From contig NC_060234.1 of assembly GCF_021155775.2 (NCBI RefSeq), positions 496,001 through 560,000 of the forward strand: a stretch of 64,000 bases of DNA. Direction: 5' to 3'. The stretch comes from Neodiprion pinetum. Lineage: Eukaryota > Arthropoda > Insecta > Hymenoptera > Diprionidae. Under the pieces are notes generated by a model, which had not been told where the DNA came from, did no database searches, and saw only the letters and a program-made list of their open reading frames with translations. Shown here in pieces: positions 51,038-62,770 of the stretch. Numbering within the stretch: the first letter of the stretch is position 1; every line of letters starts with the position of its first letter. Position numbers and translations under genes: made by a program.

Positions 51038-51445
51038 ATGAATTTCAAAAAAAAAAAAAAATGTTCGCTGCGTAAGCGAATAAGTATAACGATATTGAGT
51101 TCAGGACAAACTGTGCGCACAGAACCTGGGCATTTTATTGCGGTTGTGGTCGATTCAGAGAGCAACGACGTAGTTGTACAGCAACAGGTTGAGGAAGAGC
51201 CAGCGGAAGTAAGCACGGAAAGAGAAGTAGGGGAAAGAAAGAGGGGAAGACTGAAAAGGTCTTGGCAAGAACTTATTGCATACATTTATACAAGTGCCGT
51301 TCGTTCGTGCTTCCGTGCAGTAGCGAAGAGGCTCGATAGACTCTCTAAAGTCTTCAAAGGATCGGGTAATGGGGCCTGCGGTGTAAGCGAAATAAAGACA
51401 AAGAAAGAAAGAGATGAAAAAAGGAGGGGGAAACGAGCTGAGTAA
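51038..51445 (+). CDS. hypothetical 135-codon frame antisense to twins intron
   Basis: An ATG frame that begins with a poly-Lys run from a homopolymer A tract. It continues with an acidic Gln/Glu segment (VVVQQQVEEEPAEVSTE), a basic patch (ERKRGRLKRSW), an amphipathic segment (ELIAYIYTSAVRSCF) and a basic end. I recognise no family. The poly-A start and lack of splice or promoter context make it doubtful, though its residue mix is less AT-driven than other frames here. Confidence 0.15.
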   Translation: MNFKKKKKCSLRKRISITILSSGQTVRTEPGHFIAVVVDSESNDVVVQQQVEEEPAEVSTEREVGERKRGRLKRSWQELIAYIYTSAVRSCFRAVAKRLDRLSKVFKGSGNGACGVSEIKTKKERDEKRRGKRAE

Positions 51446-51622
51446 GAGGTTCTTTGCACGGTTTACAACGCGCGTAGGTACTTCTGGTCATTATAGTACA
51501 GGATCACGACGTACGCGGGTAAAAGGTGTATCCTTTGATTATATCTTACTTATTTCTCTGGCGTTTTACGTTTTTACTTAAATATACGGACGTTTGGAAG
51601 AAACAAATTTCCACCTGCTCAC

Positions 51623-51772
51623 CTTGCAGTCTCTGTGTATTATCCAGGCGTCATATTTTGTACGTAACCCTTTCGAAACGGCTGTGTGATCCTCAGGGTG
51701 GCCGCGGTAGAGCCGGTAATTCCTACGAGGAACGGTAATTCCTTCAAGCTCGAAGCCTGGCTGCTCTTCAAG
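51623..51772 (-). CDS. candidate internal exon, unrecognised
   Basis: Minus-strand block of exactly 50 codons bounded by a good acceptor (GATTTTCCAG) and donor (TGCAAG|GTGAGCAGG), phase 0 at both ends. It is open throughout in one frame: LEEQPGFELEGITVPRRNY, then RLYRGHPEDH, and ending DAWIIHRDCK. It lies about 1.2 kb upstream of the long twins first exon. It could be a further 5' exon of twins or part of another transcript. Splicing directly to 44767 would break the frame. Confidence 0.3.
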
Positions 51773-52102
51773 CTGGAAAATCTGTAACGCGATAATTAGA
51801 CAACCGGTAAAAATGAATCATACACAGTAAACGGTTGTATACAACACTACATGCACGTGGATAAAAATAAAGCTTGGAAAATTATTTTTACGCTAGACGC
51901 CTATATTGTACGGACATTGTCGTGACACAATACATGTACCGGTTACAGCTGGTTTTAGGTTGGTTTAGACAATTTGACGGGAAGCATTAAGAGTAGAATT
52001 GGCCGCATCTCGTCTCTATTTTTTCATTTTCTTTACACGATGTATTTTACAATTCTTTTCTTCTCCCTCGCTTGTTTTTCTTTAATTCAGATACTAGGAG
52101 AA

Positions 52103-52122
52103 CCCCCCCCCCCCCCCCCCCC
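52103..52122. repeat. homopolymer C tract (20 C)
   Basis: Twenty uninterrupted C. The length may be subject to sequencing error. Confidence 0.85.
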
Positions 52123-52560
52123 ACTTTGCACGGGCTATATGGAAGCTATTTATACTCGAATATTTCTATTGCACCACATTATATATATGTATACACATGT
52201 AATATATATACACATAAACACACACCCACACACGCTATGCTATGAAATGAAGATGCGCGTTGGAAAGAAGAGGAAAACAAACAAAATTGTATTTTTGTCG
52301 CGGTGATCACGCGAATACGAGTGGACTAAAAATATCCAGCATGTCAAGAAATGATGGCAAATTAGATTCGACATGTGAGTTAATTTTTGATAGATCGTGT
52401 GAATCGACAGAGTTGTATTACGGCACTGGTTTCGGATATACGTAATTGACGCTCGATATGGGTAAAAGAGGTCTCAAAGTTCATACAAGTCTTGACTTGC
52501 AGGAACTTTCATTTAAAAGGTTTTCCAGGAAAAGGAGATAGACAGATAGATAGATAGATA

Positions 52561-52564
<4 letters not shown>

Positions 52565-52590
<26 letters not shown>
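52565..52590. repeat. (GA)13 microsatellite next to GATA units
   Basis: Uninterrupted GA run preceded by GATA repeats. Confidence 0.9.
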
Positions 52591-52598
<8 letters not shown>

Positions 52599-54469
52599 TT
52601 ATGAGTACGTAGCGATACAGGGCTGGAGGAAATACTCTGGCTGCCCTATAACATGCCTATATACAGCTGCTCGATTGATCTAAAATGCCAAAGGCTTGTG
52701 AGAGCGGAATTTAGTCTTGGAAATTGGATGAATAATTCATCCTGCATCCCTTTATACATCGGAAGAAGCGAACAGCGTGAGCTTGATTGCTGCCGCCATC
52801 GCGCCAGCGCCTTCCAATATACGTACGTACTTGCTTACACTTTTGCCCCTAGATTTGCCGATTACCACGCCGAGGTGTAAGTAAAGTTGTTTTCAACGGA
52901 GTATAACAAAGTGTTGTAAATAATGTGTAAAACGTTATTAGGCGCCATCAACCGTCCGTCCGACATATAAAATACTGATCTCGAGGAAAGATTGACTGCG
53001 TTAAATAACGAATTTACATTCTCATCGACTGGGAATTGTTCTTTCCAATTCCGTGCATAACGTCGTAACGTATTGAAAGTTAGTATATGTATAAGAACGA
53101 ATTCTTGCGTGCAAGACGAAAAAAAAAAAAAAAGAAGAGGAAAGAGTGAGTGTGCAAAGCGGAAGATTTTTTCTCTCTTGTTATTGTGTCGCCAGCGGTG
53201 CGATGAAATAATGCGGAGCTAAATCCGGTTGAATTCGGATTCAATATAGTCAATTGAACGCGGCCGTACAGTTTGCGTGGCTATGGCTGTAACGACGAAG
53301 AGTGACCAACGCGTAAGAATAACGCAGCCGGTATCCGAAATCTGAATGAAATCTTACATGCGTCGACCGAAGGAGATGCTTCGATTTGGAAAGAAGCTAG
53401 CCGTATATACGGAAATATCGCCGAGCTGTATCGAGAAGATTTCAGATCCCGGATCTCGCGTCAATTACATGTAAAATTCCCTGACATTTCCCGATTTTCC
53501 AAACGAAAATAGACATATTTCCAGAACCGGTTTCAACCTAACTTCACTCACAAATTCACCTCCCTTCATGCAAATTGGTTAAAAGTTGGACGTCAGATGT
53601 TTACGTCGCAAGTTAAAATAGCCCAATTTTTCCCAGATTTACGCGACAGCGAGACACCCCGACTTACGTGACAATATCTAAATCGCGCACGGTACAATGT
53701 CGGATAGCGGATATAAGAAGAGGAACGAACGACTGTTCCTGAAACGACTTTTGACCTCTTAGCGGGTTATAAAACTGTAATAACGATTTTCTTCGGCTCT
53801 ATACGCACGGTTTTCTAGTCTACGGTGTCGTGATCCGCGTTTGTCTAGACGCTTTTAAATCGATATCATTCACGGTATAAGGCTGATATTATGTACCAAC
53901 TTGTACATGATCTTGTACATCCGAGTATGAGGACGCCAAGTTCTCGCTACAATCGTCGTCTTTCTATACCTGCCTGTGATCCTCGTGCATGCGCGGAGTT
54001 TAATGCACTTTCAATCACCATGGCGTGACGTAACGAACGATGGGAATACCGAATGTCACGTAATACACGTCACATATATGTATCTCTTACGCGCAGAGTT
54101 TCTTGCCGCAAAACTGCGAATAAATGCGAAAAAGAAAACACGCGCGAAGACTTACGATCATAGATATAATTTACACTTGTTCGGATTCTAAGCGTATTCT
54201 GTTATACATTTGTATACCTATATATATGTGTATATATATGTATATACACATGTAGTATTAACGCGATACGATACGCTACGCAGGACTACGCTAATCAATT
54301 TTGCATCAACGACGTGATTCAATGATTGAATTCGTTGGGAGTTAAGTTATAATTACATAAATCATGAAATCTAATTGAACAATTACGACACCCAAACAAA
54401 GGAAAAGAGATATCGAAAAATGTTACACGTTATTGTGCTCAGTCAACTTTTATAACAAGAGAGTATAAA

Positions 54470-54912
54470 AATTTGTGGAGTTTGGAATCAAGATTTCAAT
54501 ATTCAAAATGGTAGATCCAATATGATGCACTCAAATTTGAAAATTTGATCGAACCCGATCGAAGAACTCTATTCAGGGTCGCCGATTAGATTCGTCATAC
54601 TGATTTTTCAAAATCCGATTTCAGATTCGTAATCAGCGAGTCCAAAAACTGGTAATTTATGTAAAACGTGCGTATGCGTAGAGATGTAACTGTCTCAGAG
54701 ATGAATTATTCCTTCAATTTTCAAATTTTTTTCCATTCACTTTCTTTCCAACAGTAACAACTTACAATACTTCGAGTATTGAAAACCTGTCAGCGTACCG
54801 TCAGAAATACCAAAAAAACCGCAAAAATAAATGTTGAAATTCTCTGTAATATTCAAAAAATGAATGTAAAATAGGTGGCAAGAATACTTACCACCACGAC
54901 TCAAAGGGTTAA
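54470..54912 (-). repeat. dispersed repeat family R1, copy A
   Basis: Read on the minus strand from 54912 it starts TTAACCCTTTGAGTCGTGGT, then GGTAAGTATTC, GCGGTTTTTTTGGTATTTCT, AGGTTTTCAATACTC, TTTTACATAAATTACCAG and TTTTTGGACTCGCTGATTAC. It aligns by eye along its length with copy B at 55882. It contains no intact coding frame typical of an autonomous element. Confidence 0.75.
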
Positions 54913-55102
54913 GGTGAACGTGCCCAAACAATATGCGAAATAAAAAGGTGCGAAGGAAATTATTCGACCTAGTTTGAGCCGTTTCGAACAATACATACCA
55001 TGAGGTATGTGTCTCGGGCAACTTACGAGGGTCAGTGTAAGTGCCTGGCGCACACGTCTTGGAACGCGCGGCAATTGGCAATAGGCGAAGTGTATAATTA
55101 AG

Positions 55103-55147
55103 GGTCCGGAGGGAGCGGGAGGAGAGGGCAGAGAGGGGGGGGGGGGG
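55103..55147 (+). other. G-quadruplex-prone tract
   Basis: Five G-runs in 45 bases (GGG, GGG, GGG, GGG, then 13 G) with loops of 3-6 bases, a classical intramolecular G4 pattern on the plus strand. It lies between divergent repeat copies A and B. Confidence 0.6.
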
Positions 55148-55881
55148 CAGCACTTTCGGCAGGTACAAGGTATATATACAAAAGTTATTATCATTTTTAA
55201 CATGCGCTCTAGGCTCACGGCAGGCTGGCGTTTTACTTATGTTCTTGACTCGGTCAAGGCGATCCCCGTATATGTAACATGTATCCCCGATGCTCAAACT
55301 GTGCCACCACTGGTCGCTAATTCTTTCTTTCTCTTGTCAGTTGCAACACGTGGACATCCACGTCAAGGTTCACGCTCACGATCAGACATCTTTTGCGCGT
55401 ACTTGTTGTGCGAGTATGTACTCGTGTAATGCAACATAATCGAAATCTGCACGCTAAACAGGTTTCGAAAAAAAAAAAGAAAAAAAGGTCATGCTTTCGA
55501 GGAGAAGTCCAAACACCTGATTGAGAAATATCCTAATCGTACGAATAGACACGAGGCGGAACAATTAATAAAAAGGGTCGTCAGGGTGTTTGTAATGCGA
55601 GGCTGAGAACAGGGCGAAAAAGAAAAAAAATAAATAAATAATCCCGTGCAGTATACGGTAAATAGAGGGAGGCGGATAGATAAATCCTTGAAGCAATATG
55701 ATGATGATAATTAAATATACCGCAAACATTTGCACATTAGAATCCCACGGCACTGTTGGTGTAATTATAATCAAATTGATAAGCTTTTGGTTCTCTCTCT
55801 TTCTCTCTTTTACATCAAATGTCTTGTGAATAGCAATTTCGCTTACATAATTTTTCCAATTTCCCATATAAATCGAGTCTT

Positions 55882-56490
55882 TTAACCCTTTGAGTCATAG
55901 TGGTAAGTATTCCTACCGTCTGTTTTAAATCCATTTTTTATATATTTATAAAACTTTTCAACATATTTCTATGCGGTTTTTTTTGCTATTTCTCATCGTA
56001 TACTACAATAGGTTTTCAATACTCTAGAGTAATTGCTGCGGTATAACGTAAGTTATTATTGTTAGAAAAAAATTCATTGGAAAAAATCGTAAAAAACGAA
56101 GGAGTAAATCATTTTCGGTAACGTTGCTCCTCTACACATACACGTATTTTACATAAGTTACAAGTTTTTGGAGTCGCTAATTGCGAATCGGAAATCGGGT
56201 TTAAAAAATTCAAGATAGCGGATCCGATATGGCGGACCAAAATTTCAAATTCTATCAAATCCGGAAAAGAAACTCTGTCCAAGGATAGTTGGGGTCGCTG
56301 ATTGCGAATTTGAAATCAGATTTTGAAAATTCAGCATGACGAATCGAATCAGCGACCCCAAAAACTCCTGCACAGCGTTTTTTCACCGGATTCGATGAAA
56401 TTTGAAATTTTCGCGCACCATATCGGCTCCAGGACCTGAAATTTTTCAAGTCTGTTTTCAGATTCGCAATCAGCGACCCCAAAAACCACA
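55882..56490 (+). repeat. dispersed repeat family R1, copy B
   Basis: Starts TTAACCCTTTGAGTCATAGT at 55882 and follows the same order of landmarks as copy A (GGTAAGTATTC, GCGGTTTTTTTTGCTATTTC, AGGTTTTCAATACTC, TTTTACATAAGTTAC). It then carries the GGGGTCGCTGATTGCGAAT module in both orientations (about 56166, 56291, 56346 and 56462), giving an internally inverted 3' part. Family unknown. Confidence 0.75.
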
Positions 56491-59400
56491 GAATACTATC
56501 TTTTAATAAAAGTTAACTCAGCACAATAATGTGTGACTGATCGCAGGTTTAAATTGCCAAACACGTATACATCTACGTATATGCAAGAACTTGAAGCACA
56601 ACACGTGCAAGTTTTGACACAGGTATGTGTATATATATGCCGCAGGTACGTATAACAAGAAACGAGCACGACCCTTCCTTCATATTGATTATACCGCTCT
56701 CCCGCGAATAAAGACATCGGTTTTGCGCACAGCCGTAACGCTGCAGGTTACCCTGGACTGTATTTACGTGTGTATGCACAACCTGTACGTACAGGTCTGG
56801 CTAATAGAGAGGATACGTGCAATCTGGATCTACCCCGGTATTTCGAGTCAAGAAGCTGGAGCTGTTGGAGCAGATACGAAGGGACGAGAAACGAGAGCCT
56901 GAAATCAGGCCGAACAATATTTTTTACGGGGAGACTCCCTTTTCTATGCAGTCAATGCATATGCGGTACATGCATTGAATAACCGTGTCATTTATGTATG
57001 TGTGTGTGTGCGTGCACATTTTTTTTCGTCATCTCATACAAATGATACGGTTATTCAGTCCCCGGATATATTCATTGCTAATATGTAGTTCGGAATTTGC
57101 GCGAATCTGTAAGTACGCGTATACCTACGCGACTCGACGCTGGATTCAGCGTGCTGAAAAGATTAATTATTACGAACGACAAGCGTCAATTGTAGTTTAT
57201 ACCATTGTATCGCGAAAATGCCACGCGCGGCCAACTCGCTACAGTTTCGGTGTCCGGCTTAATATAGTTACTATCGACTAACCGTCAACCACGCGTTAAT
57301 TGGACGGTGCTTCTTCCGAAACGAATAAGCTATAGACGTCATCGATACGTGAATCACGGTATATACGTGTCACAGAGAGCTAACAATAAGCCTTGAACGC
57401 TAAAAAATTATCCATGTCTTTTACGATTTTCTATGCTTTGATCATAATATAAGGTAACGGTTCTAAATTCTCTATATTTCTATATCGTGTGCAGATTATA
57501 ACGTGCGGTTCAACACCCACAGTTACGTAAAACTTTCATTCGCAAGAAATTTATTTGTATAATCAATAAAAAAACATTAAATTTTTTTACACCTGTGTCT
57601 ACATATTGTGTGTACCATGGTTCGTTTACAGTCGTAGGAAATTTCGTCTGTTTTACAAATGACGCGATATACGATGCTGTAAAACATAATATTATTACAT
57701 CAAAGTACTAAAGAATAATAATTACGTTCGGAACATTTTTCAAAACGCCGATAATAATCAATTATACATATAAATATAACGTTTCATTGATTATTTTTCT
57801 ATCTTCTGCACACGTTCCTTCTTTCCGTTAAATCTTTTCTCATTCGATTACGTGAGATGATTATTTGTTTTTTTTCTCCAAATCTTTTTTCCTCGCTATT
57901 TCATGTAAGTACCTGCAAGCCGTCACCTCGGCACTGAAGTGAAAACGAACTTGAGGAGAGGAACGAGCAACGGAGTAGCTAATTGCAGCAGGTAGGTACG
58001 TACTTACGTATATATACATACACTTTGCCTCGCACCCACCCGCCTAAATATACTTGCTAAAAAAACAACCGAGGGAAAAGTTGGTGGAGTTAGGGTGTTG
58101 AAAGAGAAAGAGAGCGCGAACGTGCTGCGGTATAAATTGTTTTAGTTTCAGGGTCGTGTAATTTGACATTCAGCAAACGTTTACTCAACGAACTACATAG
58201 GTATGCGTATACAGTTCAGTACTGTATAGGCAGCAGCGGTAAGTACCGTTAAAATAATAGACGGAGCAAGAATTATGTAAAATAAAAAAAAAAAGGAAAA
58301 ACAAAACTGTAATACAGGTATAACAGTCAGCTGTAATTTGAAAATACTCGTGGATGTGATTAACTTGTACAATACGTACGTATGGATAAAAAGTTCCTAG
58401 ACTTTGTTTTAACATGTAACCTACTGTCTCATCGTCGTACTTATATCCAGCGACGCTAATTATCTGGAAGTATAGACGGCTGTAAAAGTCGTCTCTTTTA
58501 GTCTACAAGCAGAAATGAGAGGTAAAAAAAAAAAGGATAGAAAAACAACAAGGAGTCCAAGATTCATGATTTTTTTTTTCTTTTCTTACTTTATCGTTTC
58601 GATATTTGCATGTTTGAATAGTGAGAAGAAAAAAAAATTTAAGTAATTCAACTCGATCGCGTGCAGCGTATAGCGGAGGAGGAACAATTACGGATTGGTA
58701 TTCCAACGAGGAAGGCGAATGATAATGGTCGAAAAACAATTTTTTCATACGTCTCGCCGATAGCACAAATCGCAATGTGGTAGCCAATAATAACATTGTC
58801 TTATTTATTACGTAGAGCGTTAGCCTCGTTTTAAAAATTTCATTATCAAACCGCACGAACAACGCCAACGAAAATACAGCGCGTGTGCGGAGGAAACTCG
58901 CGAGATCAGTTGAACAGGAAGATCACCTTTAAGGAAAATACGTTCACATATAAGGAATTTCCGAGGCCTGCGCGTCGAGTCGCTTTCTTGGCTTCGCTGA
59001 TTGGGAGTATAGTGAGGTAAATTGACAGCCGGCGTAAATAAGCAAACGCGATGATGGACACGAGGATGCGCGGTATAACTACTACCCTGGTGCAAATTTC
59101 TATCACTAGGAATTTTTTGAAAAATTAAAAAATCTTGCATAATTTCGTAAAAAGTTATTGATTTTCGCTAAAAATTGTAGTATCTTGTGATACAAATTTT
59201 CATGAAAGTTTTTATACGAAACTATGGATATTTACAATTTCGTGAGAGAACAATTTTTACTATACAAAATTATACGAAATGTCTCCATTTCCCGAAAAAT
59301 TCGTAGAAATCATTTTATCAGATGCGTAACGTACGCGCGAGCCTGATTTGCAGATTGCCAGAGCCACGATGATTTACTTGAGTCAAACCTCTCGTTCGAA

Positions 59401-60262
59401 CGGAACTTACCTAGAGGTATAGAAAAAAATGAAATATTATAAGCGATTATTGATCGCGATAATCACTCGCGTCTTAATCCGGCGATTCGGGCTTTGAGGT
59501 GGCGACTTTTTTTCTCAAATTTGAACAGATTACGCGGTACGTACTTATTCTTTTCATTTGGCGACAATTTAATGCAATTGCGAAAATTAATCTAGTAACA
59601 GAACTTGACCGATCGATTTCGTGATAAGGGTTGCATCGAGACATTTACAACACGTGACATCACTAAGCATAACGAAAATCTGCGGAATTCGGAGTAAATG
59701 ATGGCACAACAATGTATATAATTACGTCGGAGTGCAAAAAGGTCCTTTCAGAACTCGACGTTGCATCATCGATATAATTTATATAAAATATCGACAAGTT
59801 TAAACATAACATGGAGGAGATGATGGCGAGGGAGAAATCCGATAAATTTGTGCATAATGTACATACTATGGAGCTATCCTCCATAGTATATACCTAGTAG
59901 AGTAATAGATTCGTTTCGCTAGTCCCTGCAATGAAATTGTTGCCATCGAGGAGGAGCGCGGATCAGAGCGAGAGTGAGAGAGTAAGAAAGAGAGATGGAA
60001 GCGTAGGGCGAATCACAAAATATCGTACCTTTATAGTATGTGCCTCGGGGTGAATCCCTCGTTGCACAGAAACACAGCGGCGGAAGCAGAACTAAAAAAA
60101 ACGCAGTCGTCCACAATCAGCGGCACTGTTTCACTCGCATTCGGAGCACGTTGCTAGATTTACGAATATTATACATACGTGGATATGGGTATTGTATACA
60201 GGTATATCGCGTTACTGACACGAATCGGAAAACTGCCAGAGATCGACGAACCGCCGTCTTAC
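56491..60262. other. gene-free interval
   Basis: AT-rich DNA with scattered CpG. The minus-strand frames around 58503-59140 and 59663-60116 are not bounded by convincing splice sites and match nothing I know. I see no RNA gene or transposon end. Confidence 0.5.
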
Positions 60263-60330
60263 CGTAACTGTTTACTACTGACTGCTACCGAGTACTGACC
60301 GACACCAGGGACACACTTTCAACTGTTGCT
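60263..60330 (-). other. candidate non-coding first exon of a minus-strand transcript
   Basis: On the minus strand an initiator-like GGTCAGTACTCGG is followed by AAACAGTTACG|GTAAGACGG, a good donor at 60263. It sits at the edge of a CpG-containing stretch. It could be a distal 5' exon of twins, but no acceptor pairing can be shown. Confidence 0.2.
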
Positions 60331-61029
60331 CGACCTGCTTGCGGCGCCACCTGCCTTTCGTAAACTCAACTAATCAGGAGGGGGGATTTGGGGGATGCTC
60401 ACCGGAGTAATTAGAGAACCTTGATTATCCGAATTAATTGGGACCAAGCCTAGTACGGATAACCAAAATGCAATTTTTATCCTAAGGTTGGGTGATATAT
60501 ACAAAACAAATTTAAGTCGACAAACAGTCTGTACTAAAAATCTAAATACGTATTAATCCTCCTTCAAACACCGAACGCTTATTTTATTACTTTCGTTTTA
60601 TATAGTCGTCTATTGTCAATTGACAAACGGCTACGCCACATTTTTTAGCGACCAGCAATATATATTTAGCACAAAAAATGCACTTTTTGAGCCGACGTTC
60701 GGATAATTGAAGTTCTACTGTACACCGATCACTCATGCCGCTTGCTGGGAAAAAACTGGAATACATAATTCGGACTTGTGATAGAAAGAATAAACAAAGA
60801 TATTGATTGAAAATGATTTCTCTTATTTTTAATCTACCTTCTTCGCTCCATCTCTCTCTTTCTCTTCTCCTCATGCCACGTTTTGTATTTACAAGTACAA
60901 AAATGTGTATTCTTTTTGAGAATGCTACATACCTATATTTACATAAGATCGTAATAAAATCTAACAATTGGTCATTATTGGCTAAGAGCGGAACATTTTT
61001 GAAATAATCAACTTTGTTTTACCCTATGT
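60331..61029. other. spacer; probable 3' UTR of the 508-residue gene
   Basis: AT-rich sequence downstream of the stop at 61030. Minus-strand frames here (60967-60587) overlap the expected UTR and have no support. Confidence 0.45.
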
Positions 61030-62630
61030 TCACCATTTCTTTCTACACTGACGGAGTTTTTCCCCTCTGCCTTTAGCACTGTGCAAATTTTTCTCAATGT
61101 TATCGGGTCTTAGGAGATGGGCAAAATATGTCTCTATCAAGCATACCTGCTCGTACAAGTCTTCCGTTGACATTTCAACAACATCCGAGCACTCGTTTAA
61201 CAACCATTGAAAACTTACCGGCAATTCCGTTTCGAAATAATCAAAATTTTTAGGCTTCACTCGACTGAAGACACAGTGATACATCCAGTAATCTTTCGAG
61301 GGTATGAACAACTTTTCCGAGGAGTCCAAATCACTTTCTGAAACACCCGACGTTTCAAAGCTCTCAGATCCTCTTACTTTGGATGGAACATGACCAATCC
61401 CAACGCTTTTTGACTCGTGACTTTGCATTTTTGGTAATACACCTCTCGGTGATTTACAAATTGCTGATTTTTTTATAGCTCTGGGTGAATTCTCTTGAAC
61501 GAATCTGCCCTTACAATCGCGTACGAGGTCTTTCGTTTTTTTAGACATTGATTCTAATTTTTCTACTCTAATACTCTCTTCGTCGGGACAATCATAACTA
61601 CCGTTTGTGTTAATACAACCGTAAAGATTTAAATTATACTTCTCACTAAATGTTTTCTCGGTTTCTTGCTCACAATTATCTACAGATTCGTTATCGCTGT
61701 CTGAATACCGGTCAGAAGGGACGAGTAACTTTCCATCGTGTGTAACGTCTCGAAATCCAAAGTCCAGATCATACTCGTCAATTTGTTGAAGATCAGAACT
61801 TGTTACATACGTTCGCTCGTAGGAATGTCTTCTCTGACTGTCGGTTGCTACCATTGCTTGTACACTGTCGTAATAAGATTGATTTACTCTACTCAGTCGG
61901 AATGCTTGCGAATTTTGCTTCTCTAAATAAAAAGATAAATCTTCACTTTTCTCCACATGCTTCTCTTTCTCTACACTGCAACTCGTCACTGTAACAGACT
62001 TGTTCAACTCGGCCAAGCTTGGGAGTCTTTGTTTCTCGAACTGGGATACCAGTTTATGCACGAAATGGAGTCTGCAATTTACAATCCGCAGCCCGATTCC
62101 GAATTCAGCGGCAATTTTAACGATTCTGTAAAAAAAAGTAATCGACGTTGGCACAAGTTTTGTTTTAACCCTCCTTGCTCGCGTTTCATGCCTACTTACT
62201 TTTCCGGTTTAGTCATGTAGTAAACTTTAGTATTACTGAAATTGCATCTCAATATATCGGGAAAATCGTACATAGGATGTTGTAAAAGTTGCTCTAGGTA
62301 CGAATGTTGTGGAGTAGAAGATGGTGCAAATATATCAGCGTCTTTGGAGTATTGACTGTTTTCTCCTAGTTTGGTAATGCATTGTTCCATAGCATTGGCT
62401 AGCTCTCTGGGAATAGCATTTTTATAGTCTGTAATCTCAGGTTTTTCCTCTCTCCTCGAGAGCGCAGATTTTATGAAGTTCACGTATACCCCAGTGTCTC
62501 TGAACGCATCTGAATCGTTCTTAAATTTAGTTGGAAAATGTTTGCTCATCAAAACATTGCGCCGGCATTCTATGTACCGCTGCCACTCCCCGAAGCTGAA
62601 CAACTTTGAATTCAGCTCATCTTCAGCCAT
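61030..62630 (-). CDS. unrecognised 508-residue protein
   Basis: Two coding exons, 62630-62200 and 62125-61030, joined by AA|GTAAGT and a pyrimidine-rich acceptor (TTTTACAG) that complete a Lys codon. The start MAEDELNSKLFSFGEWQRY follows an acceptor-like GGTTGCAG, so a 5' UTR exon may exist. The N-terminal 200 residues look folded (FSFGEWQRYIECRRN, HPMYDFPDILRCNF, FGIGLRIVNCRLHFVHKLV). The middle is Ser/Glu/Asp-rich and probably disordered, and a compact C-terminal block follows (KDYWMYHCVFSRVKPKNF, ELPVSFQWLLNECSDVVEM), ending in a basic tail. I do not recognise a family and give no function. The next gene upstream ends only 141 bases away. Confidence 0.8.
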
Positions 62631-62760
62631 TGCTTTGCTGCAACCAAAATAGAATTGATGAAAACTTTAATGGATGTAATGTTAAGCGTTTCAGCAAGAA
62701 TACACGAGAACATGACCAGATGCTAAATCTTTCAATAAACAATCACATGATTTAAAACGA

Positions 62761-62766
62761 TTTATT
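62761..62766 (-). terminator. polyadenylation signal just after the asparaginase stop
   Basis: AATAAA on the minus strand only four bases beyond the TGA at 62773-62771, implying an extremely short 3' UTR. Confidence 0.5.
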
Positions 62767-62770
62767 TCCT

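Larger units (their letters stand above)
51773..54469. other. gene-free interval upstream of twins
   Basis: Mixed AT-rich and CpG-containing DNA with simple repeats: (C)20 at 52103-52122, GATA units at about 52537-52560, (GA)13 at 52565-52590 and AT repeats near 54218-54250. A stretch at about 53470-53530 (AATTCCCTGACATTTCCCG) resembles a sequence often found dispersed in arthropod genomes. No exon supported. Confidence 0.5.

Noticed and set aside
54737..55297. 186-codon minus-strand frame
   Set aside because: It runs through repeat copy A and the G-rich tract and has no ATG-supported domain or family resemblance.
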